Positions 1 through 6,206 of a DNA stretch of 7,171 bases are shown one piece after another. The position numbers and the translations under genes were made by a program. The stretch is from positions 1-7,171 of the forward strand of contig DAHUXX010000032.1 in assembly GCA_027306955.1 (NCBI GenBank). The letters run 5' to 3'. A model generated the notes under the pieces. It did not search any database. It worked only from the letters and a program-made list of their open reading frames with translations, and was not told the origin of the DNA. This stretch comes from Acetobacteraceae bacterium. GTDB taxonomy: Bacteria > Pseudomonadota > Alphaproteobacteria > Acetobacterales > Acetobacteraceae. The stretch's first letter is position 1, and each line of letters begins with the position of its first letter.

Positions 1-750
1 CAGCGCCTGGAAGCTGCCGATCTTGCGGCCGAACTGCTCGCGCGTGCGCAGATAGTCGAGCGTCAGCGCGAAGGACCGTTCCATGACGCCGAGCAGCATC
101 GCGGCGGTCGCGAGCGTGGCTTCCTCGATGGCCTCATCGAACGCAGTGTCGAGCGATACAGGCACAAGCTCGGCAGGCGCGGCGTCGAACGTAACGGTTG
201 CGACATGACCGCCGTCCTGCGTCGGCTTGCGCTCGATACGCACACCCGGTGCCCGCGCCTCCACCACCGCGAGCCCGCCGTTGCCCGCGACCAGAAAAGC
301 GTCCGCGCCACAGGCGAGAGGCACGAAGTGCTTTTGTCCGCTCACGCGCACGCCGACGGTGGTGGCGGTGCCGACACCGAGCGTGTTCGCCGCCTCCTGC
401 CAGGCGGGAATGACGATGCGTTCGCCGGCCAGCAGTGCCTCCAGCGCCGTGCCGCGCAGGACGTGTGCCGCCATCGCCACCGGGATCACCGGCTCCGGCA
501 CCAGGCCCTCACCAAGCACTTCCCCGAGTGTGGCGTATTCGCGCATCGAGAGGCCGACGCCGCAATCCGCCTCGGGCACGCGCAGGCCGGGCCAGCCCAT
601 CGCACAGATCTCCCGCCAGGTCGCGCGGTCGAACCCGGTGTCGGTGAAGCGGAGTGCGCGGACGCGCCTGGTCTCGCCGGGGGTCGCGAGTCCGCGCGCG
701 GAATCGCGGATCAGGCGAAGCGATTCTCCGAGGCCAGCAAGGTCGCTCAT
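1..750 (-). CDS. Acyl-CoA dehydrogenase, N-terminal 250 residues (3' end cut by window edge)
   Basis: FAD-dependent acyl-CoA dehydrogenase, which makes a 2,3-double bond in an acyl-CoA and passes electrons to electron-transfer flavoprotein (family knowledge). It starts at ATG 750-748 (MSDLAGLGES) and stays open for exactly 250 codons to the edge. The visible part covers the helical N-terminal domain (about 1-110), the middle beta domain (about 111-200) and the start of the C-terminal helical domain. The clearest signature is the conserved stretch at residues 231-250, LDYLRTREQFGRKIGSFQAL. The catalytic base lies beyond the edge, so activity cannot be judged. The N-terminus is diverged: it has an R-rich segment at about 28-34 and EVLGEGLVPEPVIP near 77-90, resembling the small-subunit type of pimeloyl-CoA dehydrogenase rather than classical short-chain enzymes. 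Its ATG overlaps the stop of the CoA-transferase B gene (ATGA, 747-750). No good ribosome site is seen, so it is probably translationally coupled. Confidence 0.93.
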   Translation of the reverse strand, partial: MSDLAGLGESLRLIRDSARGLATPGETRRVRALRFTDTGFDRATWREICAMGWPGLRVPEADCGVGLSMREYATLGEVLGEGLVPEPVIPVAMAAHVLRGTALEALLAGERIVIPAWQEAANTLGVGTATTVGVRVSGQKHFVPLACGADAFLVAGNGGLAVVEARAPGVRIERKPTQDGGHVATVTFDAAPAELVPVSLDTAFDEAIEEATLATAAMLLGVMERSFALTLDYLRTREQFGRKIGSFQAL

Positions 751-1391
751 GCGAAGCGAAGCGGTGCCTCGGTCTTCGCCGCCAGTTCCTCGCGCGAGAC
801 CCCCGGCGCGATGTCGGCGACCACGAATCCCTCCGCCATCACGTCGAGCACCGCGAGATTGGTGTACACGCGGCGCACGCAGCCGAGCGCCGTGAGCGGA
901 TAGGAGCAGCGCCGCACCAGCTTGCTGCGCCCCTCCTTCGTGGTGTGTTCCATCAGCACCCAGACGCGCTTCGCACCGGCGGCGAGGTCCATCGCGCCAC
1001 CCACGGCCGGCGCCGTGTCGTTCTCGCTCGTGGCCCAATTCGCGATGTCGCCGTTCTCCGCCACCTCGAACGCGCCGAGCACGCAAAGGTCGAGATGCCT
1101 GCCGCGGATCATCGCGAAACTGTCCGCTTGGTGGACGAAGGCGCCGCCCTTGCGCAGCGTGACGTGCTGCTTGCCGGCGTTGATCAGCCAGGGATCGATT
1201 TCTTCCCTCGGCGGCGCCGGGCCGATGCCGAGCACGCCATTCTCGGAATGAAAGATCACCTCGCGTTCCAGCGGCACATGGTCGGCGACCATGGTCGGGA
1301 TGCCGATGCCGAGATTGACGTACCAGCCCTCCGGAATATCGGCAGCGGCGCGGGCGGCCATCTGCCGCCGCGACCATGTGGTCATGTCCAT
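747..1391 (-). CDS. 3-oxoacid CoA-transferase, subunit B (PcaJ/ScoB-like)
   Basis: Beta subunit of a family I CoA-transferase, which moves CoA between a donor such as succinyl-CoA and a 3-oxoacid through a glutamyl-CoA thioester (family knowledge). The product is 214 residues, normal for a separate B subunit. YVNLGIGIPTMVADHVP (24-40) is the usual N-terminal signature. FHSENGVLG (47-55) fits the family active-site pattern, making E50 the catalytic glutamate. I chose ATG 1391-1389 (MDMTTWSRR) because GAGGGAGG at 1405-1398 sits 6 nt upstream, a near-ideal ribosome site. An in-frame ATG at 1427 would add 12 atypical residues and overlap the A gene. The gene follows subunit A by 16 nt and overlaps the acyl-CoA dehydrogenase start by 4 nt. 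Family members use 3-oxoadipate, acetoacetate or related acids; the sequence alone does not decide which. Confidence 0.95.
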   Translation of the reverse strand: MDMTTWSRRQMAARAAADIPEGWYVNLGIGIPTMVADHVPLEREVIFHSENGVLGIGPAPPREEIDPWLINAGKQHVTLRKGGAFVHQADSFAMIRGRHLDLCVLGAFEVAENGDIANWATSENDTAPAVGGAMDLAAGAKRVWVLMEHTTKEGRSKLVRRCSYPLTALGCVRRVYTNLAVLDVMAEGFVVADIAPGVSREELAAKTEAPLRFA

Positions 1392-1397
1392 GGCGTG

Positions 1398-1405
1398 CCT
1401 CCCTC
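1398..1405 (-). promoter_or_regulatory. Strong Shine-Dalgarno site for CoA-transferase subunit B
   Basis: On the minus strand the bases GAGGGAGG lie 6 nt before ATG 1391-1389, in the 16-nt gap after the subunit A stop. This is the best ribosome site in the window, and it fixes the start of subunit B downstream of the longer open-frame ATG at 1427. Confidence 0.8.
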
Positions 1406-1407
1406 GC

Positions 1408-2088
1408 CTAAACGGCTGGATCACCATAGGGGACGTGCACCACGCGGTCCACGTAGATGCCGGGCGTCGCGACCGCCTCCGGGTCGAGCGTGCCGAGCTC
1501 CGCCACGTGCTGCGTCTGCACGACGGTGAGCGTCGCGGCGGTCGCCATCACCGCATTGAAGTTGCGCCCGGACTCCCGGTACGTGAGGTTGCCCCAGCGA
1601 TCCGCCCGCCAGGCCTCGATCAGCGCCACGTCGCCGGGCAGCGCGTGTTCGAGCACCTGTTGCCGCCCGCCGATTTCGCGCGTCTCCTTGCCGCGCGCGA
1701 GTTGCGTGCCGAAAGCGGTCGGTGTGTAGAACGCGCCGATGCCCGCACCGGCCGCGCGCATCCGTTCCGCGAGCGTTCCCTGTGGCACGATCTCGAGTTC
1801 TATTTTTCCCGCGCGGTAGAGTTCCTCGAACACCACGGAGCCGGCGCTGCGCGGGAAGGAGCAGACGATGCGCCGCACGCGCCCGAGTTCCATCAGCCTT
1901 GCCAGTCCCACGCGCCCGTTGCCGGCGTTGTTGGCAACGACGGTGAGGTCCCTGGCACCCTGCTCGATCAGCCCGTCGATGAGCTTGCTGGGCTGGCCCA
2001 CCGCGCCAAAGCCGCCGAGCAGGACGGTACTGCCATCCCGGATATCCGCCATCGCGTCGGCGATGCTGCCGACGAACTTGTCGATCAT
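1408..2088 (-). CDS. 3-oxoacid CoA-transferase, subunit A (PcaI/ScoA-like)
   Basis: Alpha subunit of the family I CoA-transferase, partner of the B subunit just downstream. The product is 226 residues, normal for the family. DGSTVLLGGFGAVGQP (18-33) fits the classical subunit A signature, including the GGF loop near the CoA site. NNAGNG, CSFPR, the segment ELYRAGKIELEIVPQGTLAERMRA and DRWGNLTYR are all typical. From memory these look closer to 3-oxoadipate CoA-transferase (PcaI) than to animal-type SCOT, but no other protocatechuate-branch gene is in the window, so that substrate is not claimed. ATG 2088-2086 overlaps the stop of the upstream hydratase (ATGA). The open frame continues upstream to 2667, but that extension is an out-of-frame shadow of the hydratase gene. 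A modest AAGG lies about 10 nt upstream of the start. Confidence 0.95.
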   Translation of the reverse strand: MIDKFVGSIADAMADIRDGSTVLLGGFGAVGQPSKLIDGLIEQGARDLTVVANNAGNGRVGLARLMELGRVRRIVCSFPRSAGSVVFEELYRAGKIELEIVPQGTLAERMRAAGAGIGAFYTPTAFGTQLARGKETREIGGRQQVLEHALPGDVALIEAWRADRWGNLTYRESGRNFNAVMATAATLTVVQTQHVAELGTLDPEAVATPGIYVDRVVHVPYGDPAV

Positions 2089-2936
2089 GCGAACACCGCC
2101 TTGCCGTTGTTGATCACGATGGAGTCCCGCTCGACCACGTGGGCGCGGAAGCTGCCGTCGCGCCAGATTTCGGTGCGAATGGTCTCGCCCGGGAATACGG
2201 GCGCGAAGAAGCGCAGCTCGAGTGATTTCATGCGCGCGGGATCGTAGGCCCCGCGTTCGCGCAGCAGCGCGTGGGCCACGACGCCGAGCGTGCACAGCCC
2301 GTGCAGGATCGGCCGCGGAAAGCCGGCCTTGCGCGCCGTCTCCGGGTCGGCGTGCAGCGGGTTGTCGTCGCCGTTCATGCGGTACCACAGCGCCTGCTCC
2401 GGCCGCGTAGGCAGGTCGCAGACGATCTCGGGCGCGGTCTGCGGCATTGCATGCGGTGCTTTCACGGGACCGCTCGGCCCGCCGAAGCCGCCATCGCCGC
2501 GCAGGAAGGTGGTGGATGTGGTGGTGGCGATCAGCGTGCCGGTCGCCGCGTCCACCAGCCTCTTCTCGGAATAGAGCAGCGCGCCCTTGCCGGCGCCCTT
2601 GTCCACGAGGCCGGTGATGTGGCTCTCGCCGATCACCTCGCCCTCCGACGACAGCGGTGCGTGCCATGTGATGCTCTGTTCGCCGTGCACCAGGCGCACC
2701 GCGTCCACGCCTGTTGCGGGATCGCGCAGCCAGAAGCCGGGATAGCCGAGCACGATCGCCATGGTGGGGACGGCGCGCAGTGCCCGGTGATGATCGACGA
2801 AATCGAGCTGGCGTTCGTCGAGCGGGTCGCAGCCGAAGCCGACGGAGAGCGCGTAGAAGATGGAATCCCGCGTCGTGTAGCGCTGCCGCACCGGCGCGAT
2901 CCGGTGTTTCATCAGCTTCTCGTAGACGATCGGCAT
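2085..2936 (-). CDS. MaoC-family double-hotdog enoyl-CoA hydratase (hydratase 2 type)
   Basis: Probable (R)-specific 2-enoyl-CoA hydratase, adding water to a trans-2-enoyl-CoA. The 283 residues fit two hotdog folds in one chain, as in the hydratase-2 part of eukaryotic multifunctional enzyme type 2. The N-terminal half (about 5-145) has YALSVGFGCDP and lacks the catalytic motif, as is usual. The C-terminal half carries the hydratase 2 motif YRMNGDDNPLHADPETA (185-201), followed by the AGFPRPILHGLCTLG segment. D190 and H195 match the known catalytic Asp and His, so the enzyme should be active. The start at 2936 lies 3 nt after the synthetase stop, with GGGAG 6 nt upstream inside the end of the synthetase gene. 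The stop overlaps the start of CoA-transferase A. The substrate is unknown; a dehydratase running the other way is possible. Confidence 0.93.
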   Translation of the reverse strand: MPIVYEKLMKHRIAPVRQRYTTRDSIFYALSVGFGCDPLDERQLDFVDHHRALRAVPTMAIVLGYPGFWLRDPATGVDAVRLVHGEQSITWHAPLSSEGEVIGESHITGLVDKGAGKGALLYSEKRLVDAATGTLIATTTSTTFLRGDGGFGGPSGPVKAPHAMPQTAPEIVCDLPTRPEQALWYRMNGDDNPLHADPETARKAGFPRPILHGLCTLGVVAHALLRERGAYDPARMKSLELRFFAPVFPGETIRTEIWRDGSFRAHVVERDSIVINNGKAVFA

Positions 2937-2939
2937 GTT

Positions 2940-5042
2940 CTACTCCCGCAACAGCATCACGGCATCGACCGCCGCGACCCCTTGGGCGGAGGCGATGACG
3001 GGGTTGAGATCGACGGCGGCGAGGCGCGGCCCGGCGGCGATGGCGAAGACGGAGAGCCGCGCAAGCATGGTGGCGAGCGAAGCAATGTCCGCGTGTTCGC
3101 GCCCGCGCGCGCCGGCGAGCAGCGGAAAGCAGCGCAGCGAGCGGATCATCGCCGCCGCCACGTCCTCGCCGAACGGGCAGGAACGCAGTGCCACGTCCTC
3201 CATGATCTCGGCGAAGATGCCGCCGGCGCCAACCAGCGCCATGGGACCGAAGACCGGATCGCGGGCGATGCCCATGATCAGCTCCGTGCCAGCATATTGT
3301 TTCGCGACGAGAACGCCCTCGATGCGCGCGCCGGGTGCGCGCGCCGCCGTGCGCTCCAGCAGCAGCGTGTGCGTGCGCGCGACGTCGTCGATCGCGGCGA
3401 CGCCGGTGACCACGCCGCCGATCTCCGATTTGTGCGCAATGTCGGGCGAGACGATCTTCATCACCACGGGCAGGCCGATGCGCCGCGCCGCCGCCTCGGA
3501 TCCCGCCATCGTGCGGCAGACCTCCTCCATCCCCACGGCGATCCCGGCGGCGAGCAGCAGGCGTTTCGCCTCAGGCTCGCTGGGGTTAGCGGCGGGCAGC
3601 GTCACCGGGCACGCGGCCGGCGGCGGCAATCCCGGCCGTGCCGCGAACGCGGCGCCGATGCGCCCGATGGCGCCGATCGCGACGACAGCGCGCGTCGGGT
3701 CCGCGAACACCGCGTAGCCCAGCGCCTCGTACTCGGCGACCAGCGCCGCGGGCGCGAGAACGGAAAGAACCAGCAGCACGCCGGGGTGGCGCGCGCGCAA
3801 CGCTGCGAGATGCTCGCGCAGACGCGGCGCGATGGAGGGCGCGGCCCCGACCTGGGAGAAGAAGATCAGCAGCGTCGTGTAGCCGGCGGCGACCGTCTCC
3901 TCGAGGAACGTGCCGACCAGGGCGAAATCGTTGAACACCTGCGCGGTGCAGTCGACGGGGTTGGCCGGGGCCGAGAACGGGACGAGCGCGCGCAGCCGCG
4001 CCTGCGCCTCCATGGGCATCGGCGGCATCGCGATCCCGTTCGCCTCCGCCGCGTCCGCCACCAGCACGCCGCCGCCGCCGCTCACGGTGAGCACGCCGAG
4101 CGTGCTGGCCGCGGGGTAGATGCGGCGCGTGGCCAGGTGCGCGATGTCCAGCAACGCCTCCGTGCCGCGCGCGCGGGCGACGCCGTATTCCGCGAGCACC
4201 GCCTCCGCCACGCGGTCGTCGGCGGCGATCGCGGCGGTGTGGGAACTGGCCGCCGCCTGGCCGAGCGCGGAGCGGCCGACCTTCAACATCACGACCGGCT
4301 TGCGCGCTTCCCTGGCGGCGGCGAGCGAGGCTCGCAACACCTCGCCATCGCGAAAACCCTCGGCGTAGACGGCGATGACGTCGGTGCCCTCGTCCTGCGC
4401 CATCCAGCCGATCGCGTCCGCGATGGTGATGTCCGCTTCGTTGCCGGTGGTGATGCAGACCGGCGTGCCGATGCCGCGGTCGCGCGCGACGACGAAGAGG
4501 TGGGTGCCGAAAGCGCCGGACTGGCTCGCGATGCCGATGCGTCCCGCGAGCGGCCAGCCGCCCTCGAAGGAGGAGGAGAAGATCGGGAAATAGCCGATCG
4601 CCGCGTTGAACAGGCCGAGGCAGTTGGGGCCGAGCAGCCGCATGCCGGCCGCGCGCGCGGCCGCCGTCATGTGTGCCTGCGCCGCCGCCCCCTCGGCGCC
4701 GACCTCCGCGAATCCGGCGGTGAGCACAATGGCTCCCCGCACGCCCGCCCGCGCCAGTTCCTCGACCGCGGCGACGGCGCGCTCGGCCGCCACGGCGACG
4801 ATCGCGACATCCGGCACCTCGGGAAGCGCCGCGAGGTTCGGGTAGCAGGGCAGGCCCTGGATCTCGTCGCGGTTCGGGTTGACCGGCAGGATCGCGCCCC
4901 GGAAACCGCGCTCCAGCATATAGGCGATGGGCCGCCCGCCGATGCGCAGCCGGTCCGCCGAGGCACCGAGCACGGCGACGGAGCGCGGGCGCAGCAGCGG
5001 TGTCAGCCCCGCGAAGCGCGCGGCGAACGTTTCCTTCCCCAT
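2940..5042 (-). CDS. ADP-forming acyl-CoA synthetase (acetate--CoA ligase family, single chain)
   Basis: Converts a carboxylic acid, CoA and ATP to acyl-CoA, ADP and phosphate through phosphohistidine intermediates (family knowledge). The 700-residue chain has a CoA-binding Rossmann domain (about 12-110, with RPRSVAVLGAS and later LGPNCLGLFN at 137-146), a ligase-CoA domain (about 165-300, with ASQSGAFG), a flavodoxin-like domain (about 315-465) and an ATP-grasp domain (about 485-700, with VVMKIVSPDIAHKSEIGGV at 526-544, GAGGIFAEIMEDV at 605-617 and DLNP at 678-681). SSHTAA (266-271) contains the likely phosphohistidine H268; the common form is SHTGA, so A replaces G. There is no C-terminal acetyltransferase domain, unlike the roughly 900-residue Pat-type relatives. 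ATG 5042 (MGKETF) is preferred because the longer frame to 5204 has a low-complexity shadow N-terminus. No clear ribosome site precedes it, and an unusual inverted repeat spans the start. Relatives act on acetate, pimelate or aromatic acids; the substrate here is undetermined. Confidence 0.94.
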   Translation of the reverse strand: MGKETFAARFAGLTPLLRPRSVAVLGASADRLRIGGRPIAYMLERGFRGAILPVNPNRDEIQGLPCYPNLAALPEVPDVAIVAVAAERAVAAVEELARAGVRGAIVLTAGFAEVGAEGAAAQAHMTAAARAAGMRLLGPNCLGLFNAAIGYFPIFSSSFEGGWPLAGRIGIASQSGAFGTHLFVVARDRGIGTPVCITTGNEADITIADAIGWMAQDEGTDVIAVYAEGFRDGEVLRASLAAAREARKPVVMLKVGRSALGQAAASSHTAAIAADDRVAEAVLAEYGVARARGTEALLDIAHLATRRIYPAASTLGVLTVSGGGGVLVADAAEANGIAMPPMPMEAQARLRALVPFSAPANPVDCTAQVFNDFALVGTFLEETVAAGYTTLLIFFSQVGAAPSIAPRLREHLAALRARHPGVLLVLSVLAPAALVAEYEALGYAVFADPTRAVVAIGAIGRIGAAFAARPGLPPPAACPVTLPAANPSEPEAKRLLLAAGIAVGMEEVCRTMAGSEAAARRIGLPVVMKIVSPDIAHKSEIGGVVTGVAAIDDVARTHTLLLERTAARAPGARIEGVLVAKQYAGTELIMGIARDPVFGPMALVGAGGIFAEIMEDVALRSCPFGEDVAAAMIRSLRCFPLLAGARGREHADIASLATMLARLSVFAIAAGPRLAAVDLNPVIASAQGVAAVDAVMLLRE

Positions 5043-5078
5043 GCGGTCAGTCTCGCAGGCAAACGGCGGGAAGGAAAC
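5029..5078 (-). repeat. 11-bp perfect inverted repeat spanning the synthetase start codon
   Basis: GTTTCCTTCCC at 5029-5039 and GGGAAGGAAAC at 5068-5078 are exact reverse complements separated by 28 nt. In the minus-strand transcript the upstream arm lies in the 43-nt gap after the PHP gene stop, and the downstream arm is the bases directly after the synthetase AUG (codons 2-5). The fold would place the start codon at the edge of an 11-bp stem. The repeat is seen directly; a regulatory role is inferred. Confidence 0.55.
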
Positions 5079-5083
5079 CGCCG
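5064..5083 (-). promoter_or_regulatory. GC hairpin in the PHP-synthetase gap (possible weak terminator or attenuator)
   Basis: CGGCGG (5064-5069) and CCGCCG (5078-5083) form a perfect 6-bp stem with an 8-nt loop, beginning 2 nt after the PHP stop codon. On the minus strand it is followed by only three T residues, so it is a poor intrinsic terminator and most transcripts probably read through. Its bases overlap the leader arm of the longer inverted repeat at 5029-5078, so both structures cannot form at once. Confidence 0.4.
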
Positions 5084-5085
5084 CG

Positions 5086-5985
5086 TCAGCCGAGCCGGAA
5101 CGGGTTGCTCCAGGCACGGCGCCCGGCCTCGTCCACCACCACCACGCGCGCCCAGCCGCCAGCGCGGAACTTGGATATGTCGAGCCGCGCCTCGCGCATG
5201 CCATCGCCGAAGATCATGTCGTCGGCGCTGGCGTGGCCGAGCACGGTAACGGAACGGGCGGGCGAGCAGGCCACGCTCACCTCATCGCCGGTGACGTCGA
5301 TGGCGTGGATCTCCGGTCCCTGGCTGCTGTAGCAGTGCCCGGCGCGCAGTGCGGCGACCAGCGCGTCCGGCTCCGGCGCCTCCGCCTTCACCATGGTCCA
5401 GCCGCCGCACCAGTCCGGGTATTTGAAGTGCGCGTCGTCGGTGGCACAGGCATGCAGCGCATGGCCGCGCGAGACCAGCGCGTCGAGCAGTGTCCAGCCG
5501 TCGCCGCGGTCGGAGCCCACGGCACAGCCATGGTTGTACACCTCCACCGCGTGCGCCGCCGGCAGCAGCGATTCCGCGTCCGCGATGGTGAGCCCGTACC
5601 ATTGCGGATGCGCAATGGCGACGAAGGCCCCGGCCGCGGCACAGCGCGCCGCGAGTTGCGGGCCGGTCTCGCCCTTCGCCGTCGGCGCGAAATCGAGCGG
5701 CAGGCCGACGGCGAGGATGTGCCAGGCCTCGCCCAGCTCCGTTCCCGGCGCATGCACCTCGGCACCCATGATGGTGGTGAAGGCGTTGGTCCGGTAGGGC
5801 CGCGTGTCGGTGATCGGGAAGCCGTATTTCGGCAGGAAATGGTCGGTGACGGCCAGGAAGTCGTAGCCGGCGTCGCGATAGGTCTCGCAGACATTCCCGA
5901 CCTCGCGCACCGCGTCGGAACGCGTGGAATGCGTGTGCAGGTTGCCCTTAAAGAAGCGCCCGGGCGCGGCGAAGGCGGGGAGCAT
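5086..5985 (-). CDS. PHP-domain metallohydrolase (CehA/McbA-like)
   Basis: Metal-dependent hydrolase of the PHP superfamily; members cleave phosphoesters or, in CehA/McbA-type enzymes, carbamate esters (family knowledge). Counting from the chosen start, metal ligands are visible in order: HTH (H17, H19) in GNLHTHSTRSD, TDH (D48, H49), E76, H89, AHP (H126) and DDAH (D184, H186). The set looks complete, so a catalytically competent site is expected. The C-terminal third (about 220-299) is a beta-rich tail typical of these proteins. The product is 299 residues from ATG 5985; ATG 6027 (313 residues) and GTG 6102 (338 residues) are alternatives. I prefer 5985 because the conserved fold begins right after it and a GGAG lies 12 nt upstream, although that spacing is long. 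There is no signal peptide, so it is probably cytoplasmic. It is first in the minus-strand series, 43 nt before the synthetase; its substrate and its link to the pathway are unknown. Confidence 0.88.
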   Translation of the reverse strand: MLPAFAAPGRFFKGNLHTHSTRSDAVREVGNVCETYRDAGYDFLAVTDHFLPKYGFPITDTRPYRTNAFTTIMGAEVHAPGTELGEAWHILAVGLPLDFAPTAKGETGPQLAARCAAAGAFVAIAHPQWYGLTIADAESLLPAAHAVEVYNHGCAVGSDRGDGWTLLDALVSRGHALHACATDDAHFKYPDWCGGWTMVKAEAPEPDALVAALRAGHCYSSQGPEIHAIDVTGDEVSVACSPARSVTVLGHASADDMIFGDGMREARLDISKFRAGGWARVVVVDEAGRRAWSNPFRLG

Positions 5986-6206
5986 GGGCACGGTGAGCTC
6001 CGGATGAAAACGGCCGCAGTTTGCCATGGGCGCGGCACCAGAACAGCCCGCGTCGGTTGACGTTTGCGTGTCGGCGGCGAAGCTGCCGCGGCGCCGAGGC
6101 ACCCATCCGGCGCACCCTCGCGGAACTGCCGCCGCTCCTCGGCGCGTGAGCGCCCCCTGAACGATCGTTGACTTGAACCGCGGGGCGGCGCGGGCCAGAA
6201 CCCGGC
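5986..6206. promoter_or_regulatory. Divergent intergenic region between the PHP gene and thrC
   Basis: These 221 nt separate two divergent starts and must carry the thrC promoter, and probably that of the minus-strand genes. I see no convincing sigma-70 pair on either strand. The best plus-strand candidate is TTGAAC (6173-6178), 17 nt, then CAGAAC (6196-6201), whose -10 matches TATAAT at only three positions. Also present are a small perfect hairpin GGCGC-GTGA-GCGCC (6141-6154) and the palindrome at 6160-6169. The left end could be coding if the PHP gene starts at 6027 or 6102. Confidence 0.4.
6160..6169. repeat. Perfect 10-bp palindrome AACGATCGTT upstream of thrC
   Basis: AACGATCGTT reads the same on both strands and ends inside TTGACT (6168-6173), a possible -35 element, about 37 nt before the thrC start. 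A site of this shape could bind a dimeric repressor, but it is short and chance is not excluded. No regulator gene is in the window. Confidence 0.3.

Noticed and set aside
1392..1427. Earlier ATG (1427) for CoA-transferase B.
   Set aside because: It would add 12 atypical residues and overlap subunit A. The ATG at 1391 has a strong ribosome site at the right distance.
654..1529. 291-codon plus-strand open frame opposite the CoA-transferase genes.
   Set aside because: It is a shadow of the minus-strand genes, with arginine/histidine-rich composition and no motifs.
2089..2667. N-terminal extension of the CoA-transferase A frame.
   Set aside because: This part overlaps the hydratase gene out of frame and lacks family similarity; the family signature begins just after ATG 2088.
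2271..5249. 992-codon plus-strand open frame running antisense to the synthetase and hydratase.
   Set aside because: Its translation is rich in R, G, A, H and D with no recognisable domain, and it lies opposite two genes with clear motifs. Long antisense open frames are expected in GC-rich coding DNA.
6057..6062. TTGACG as a plus-strand -35 box.
   Set aside because: No acceptable -10 sequence lies 15-19 nt downstream; the region is very GC-rich.
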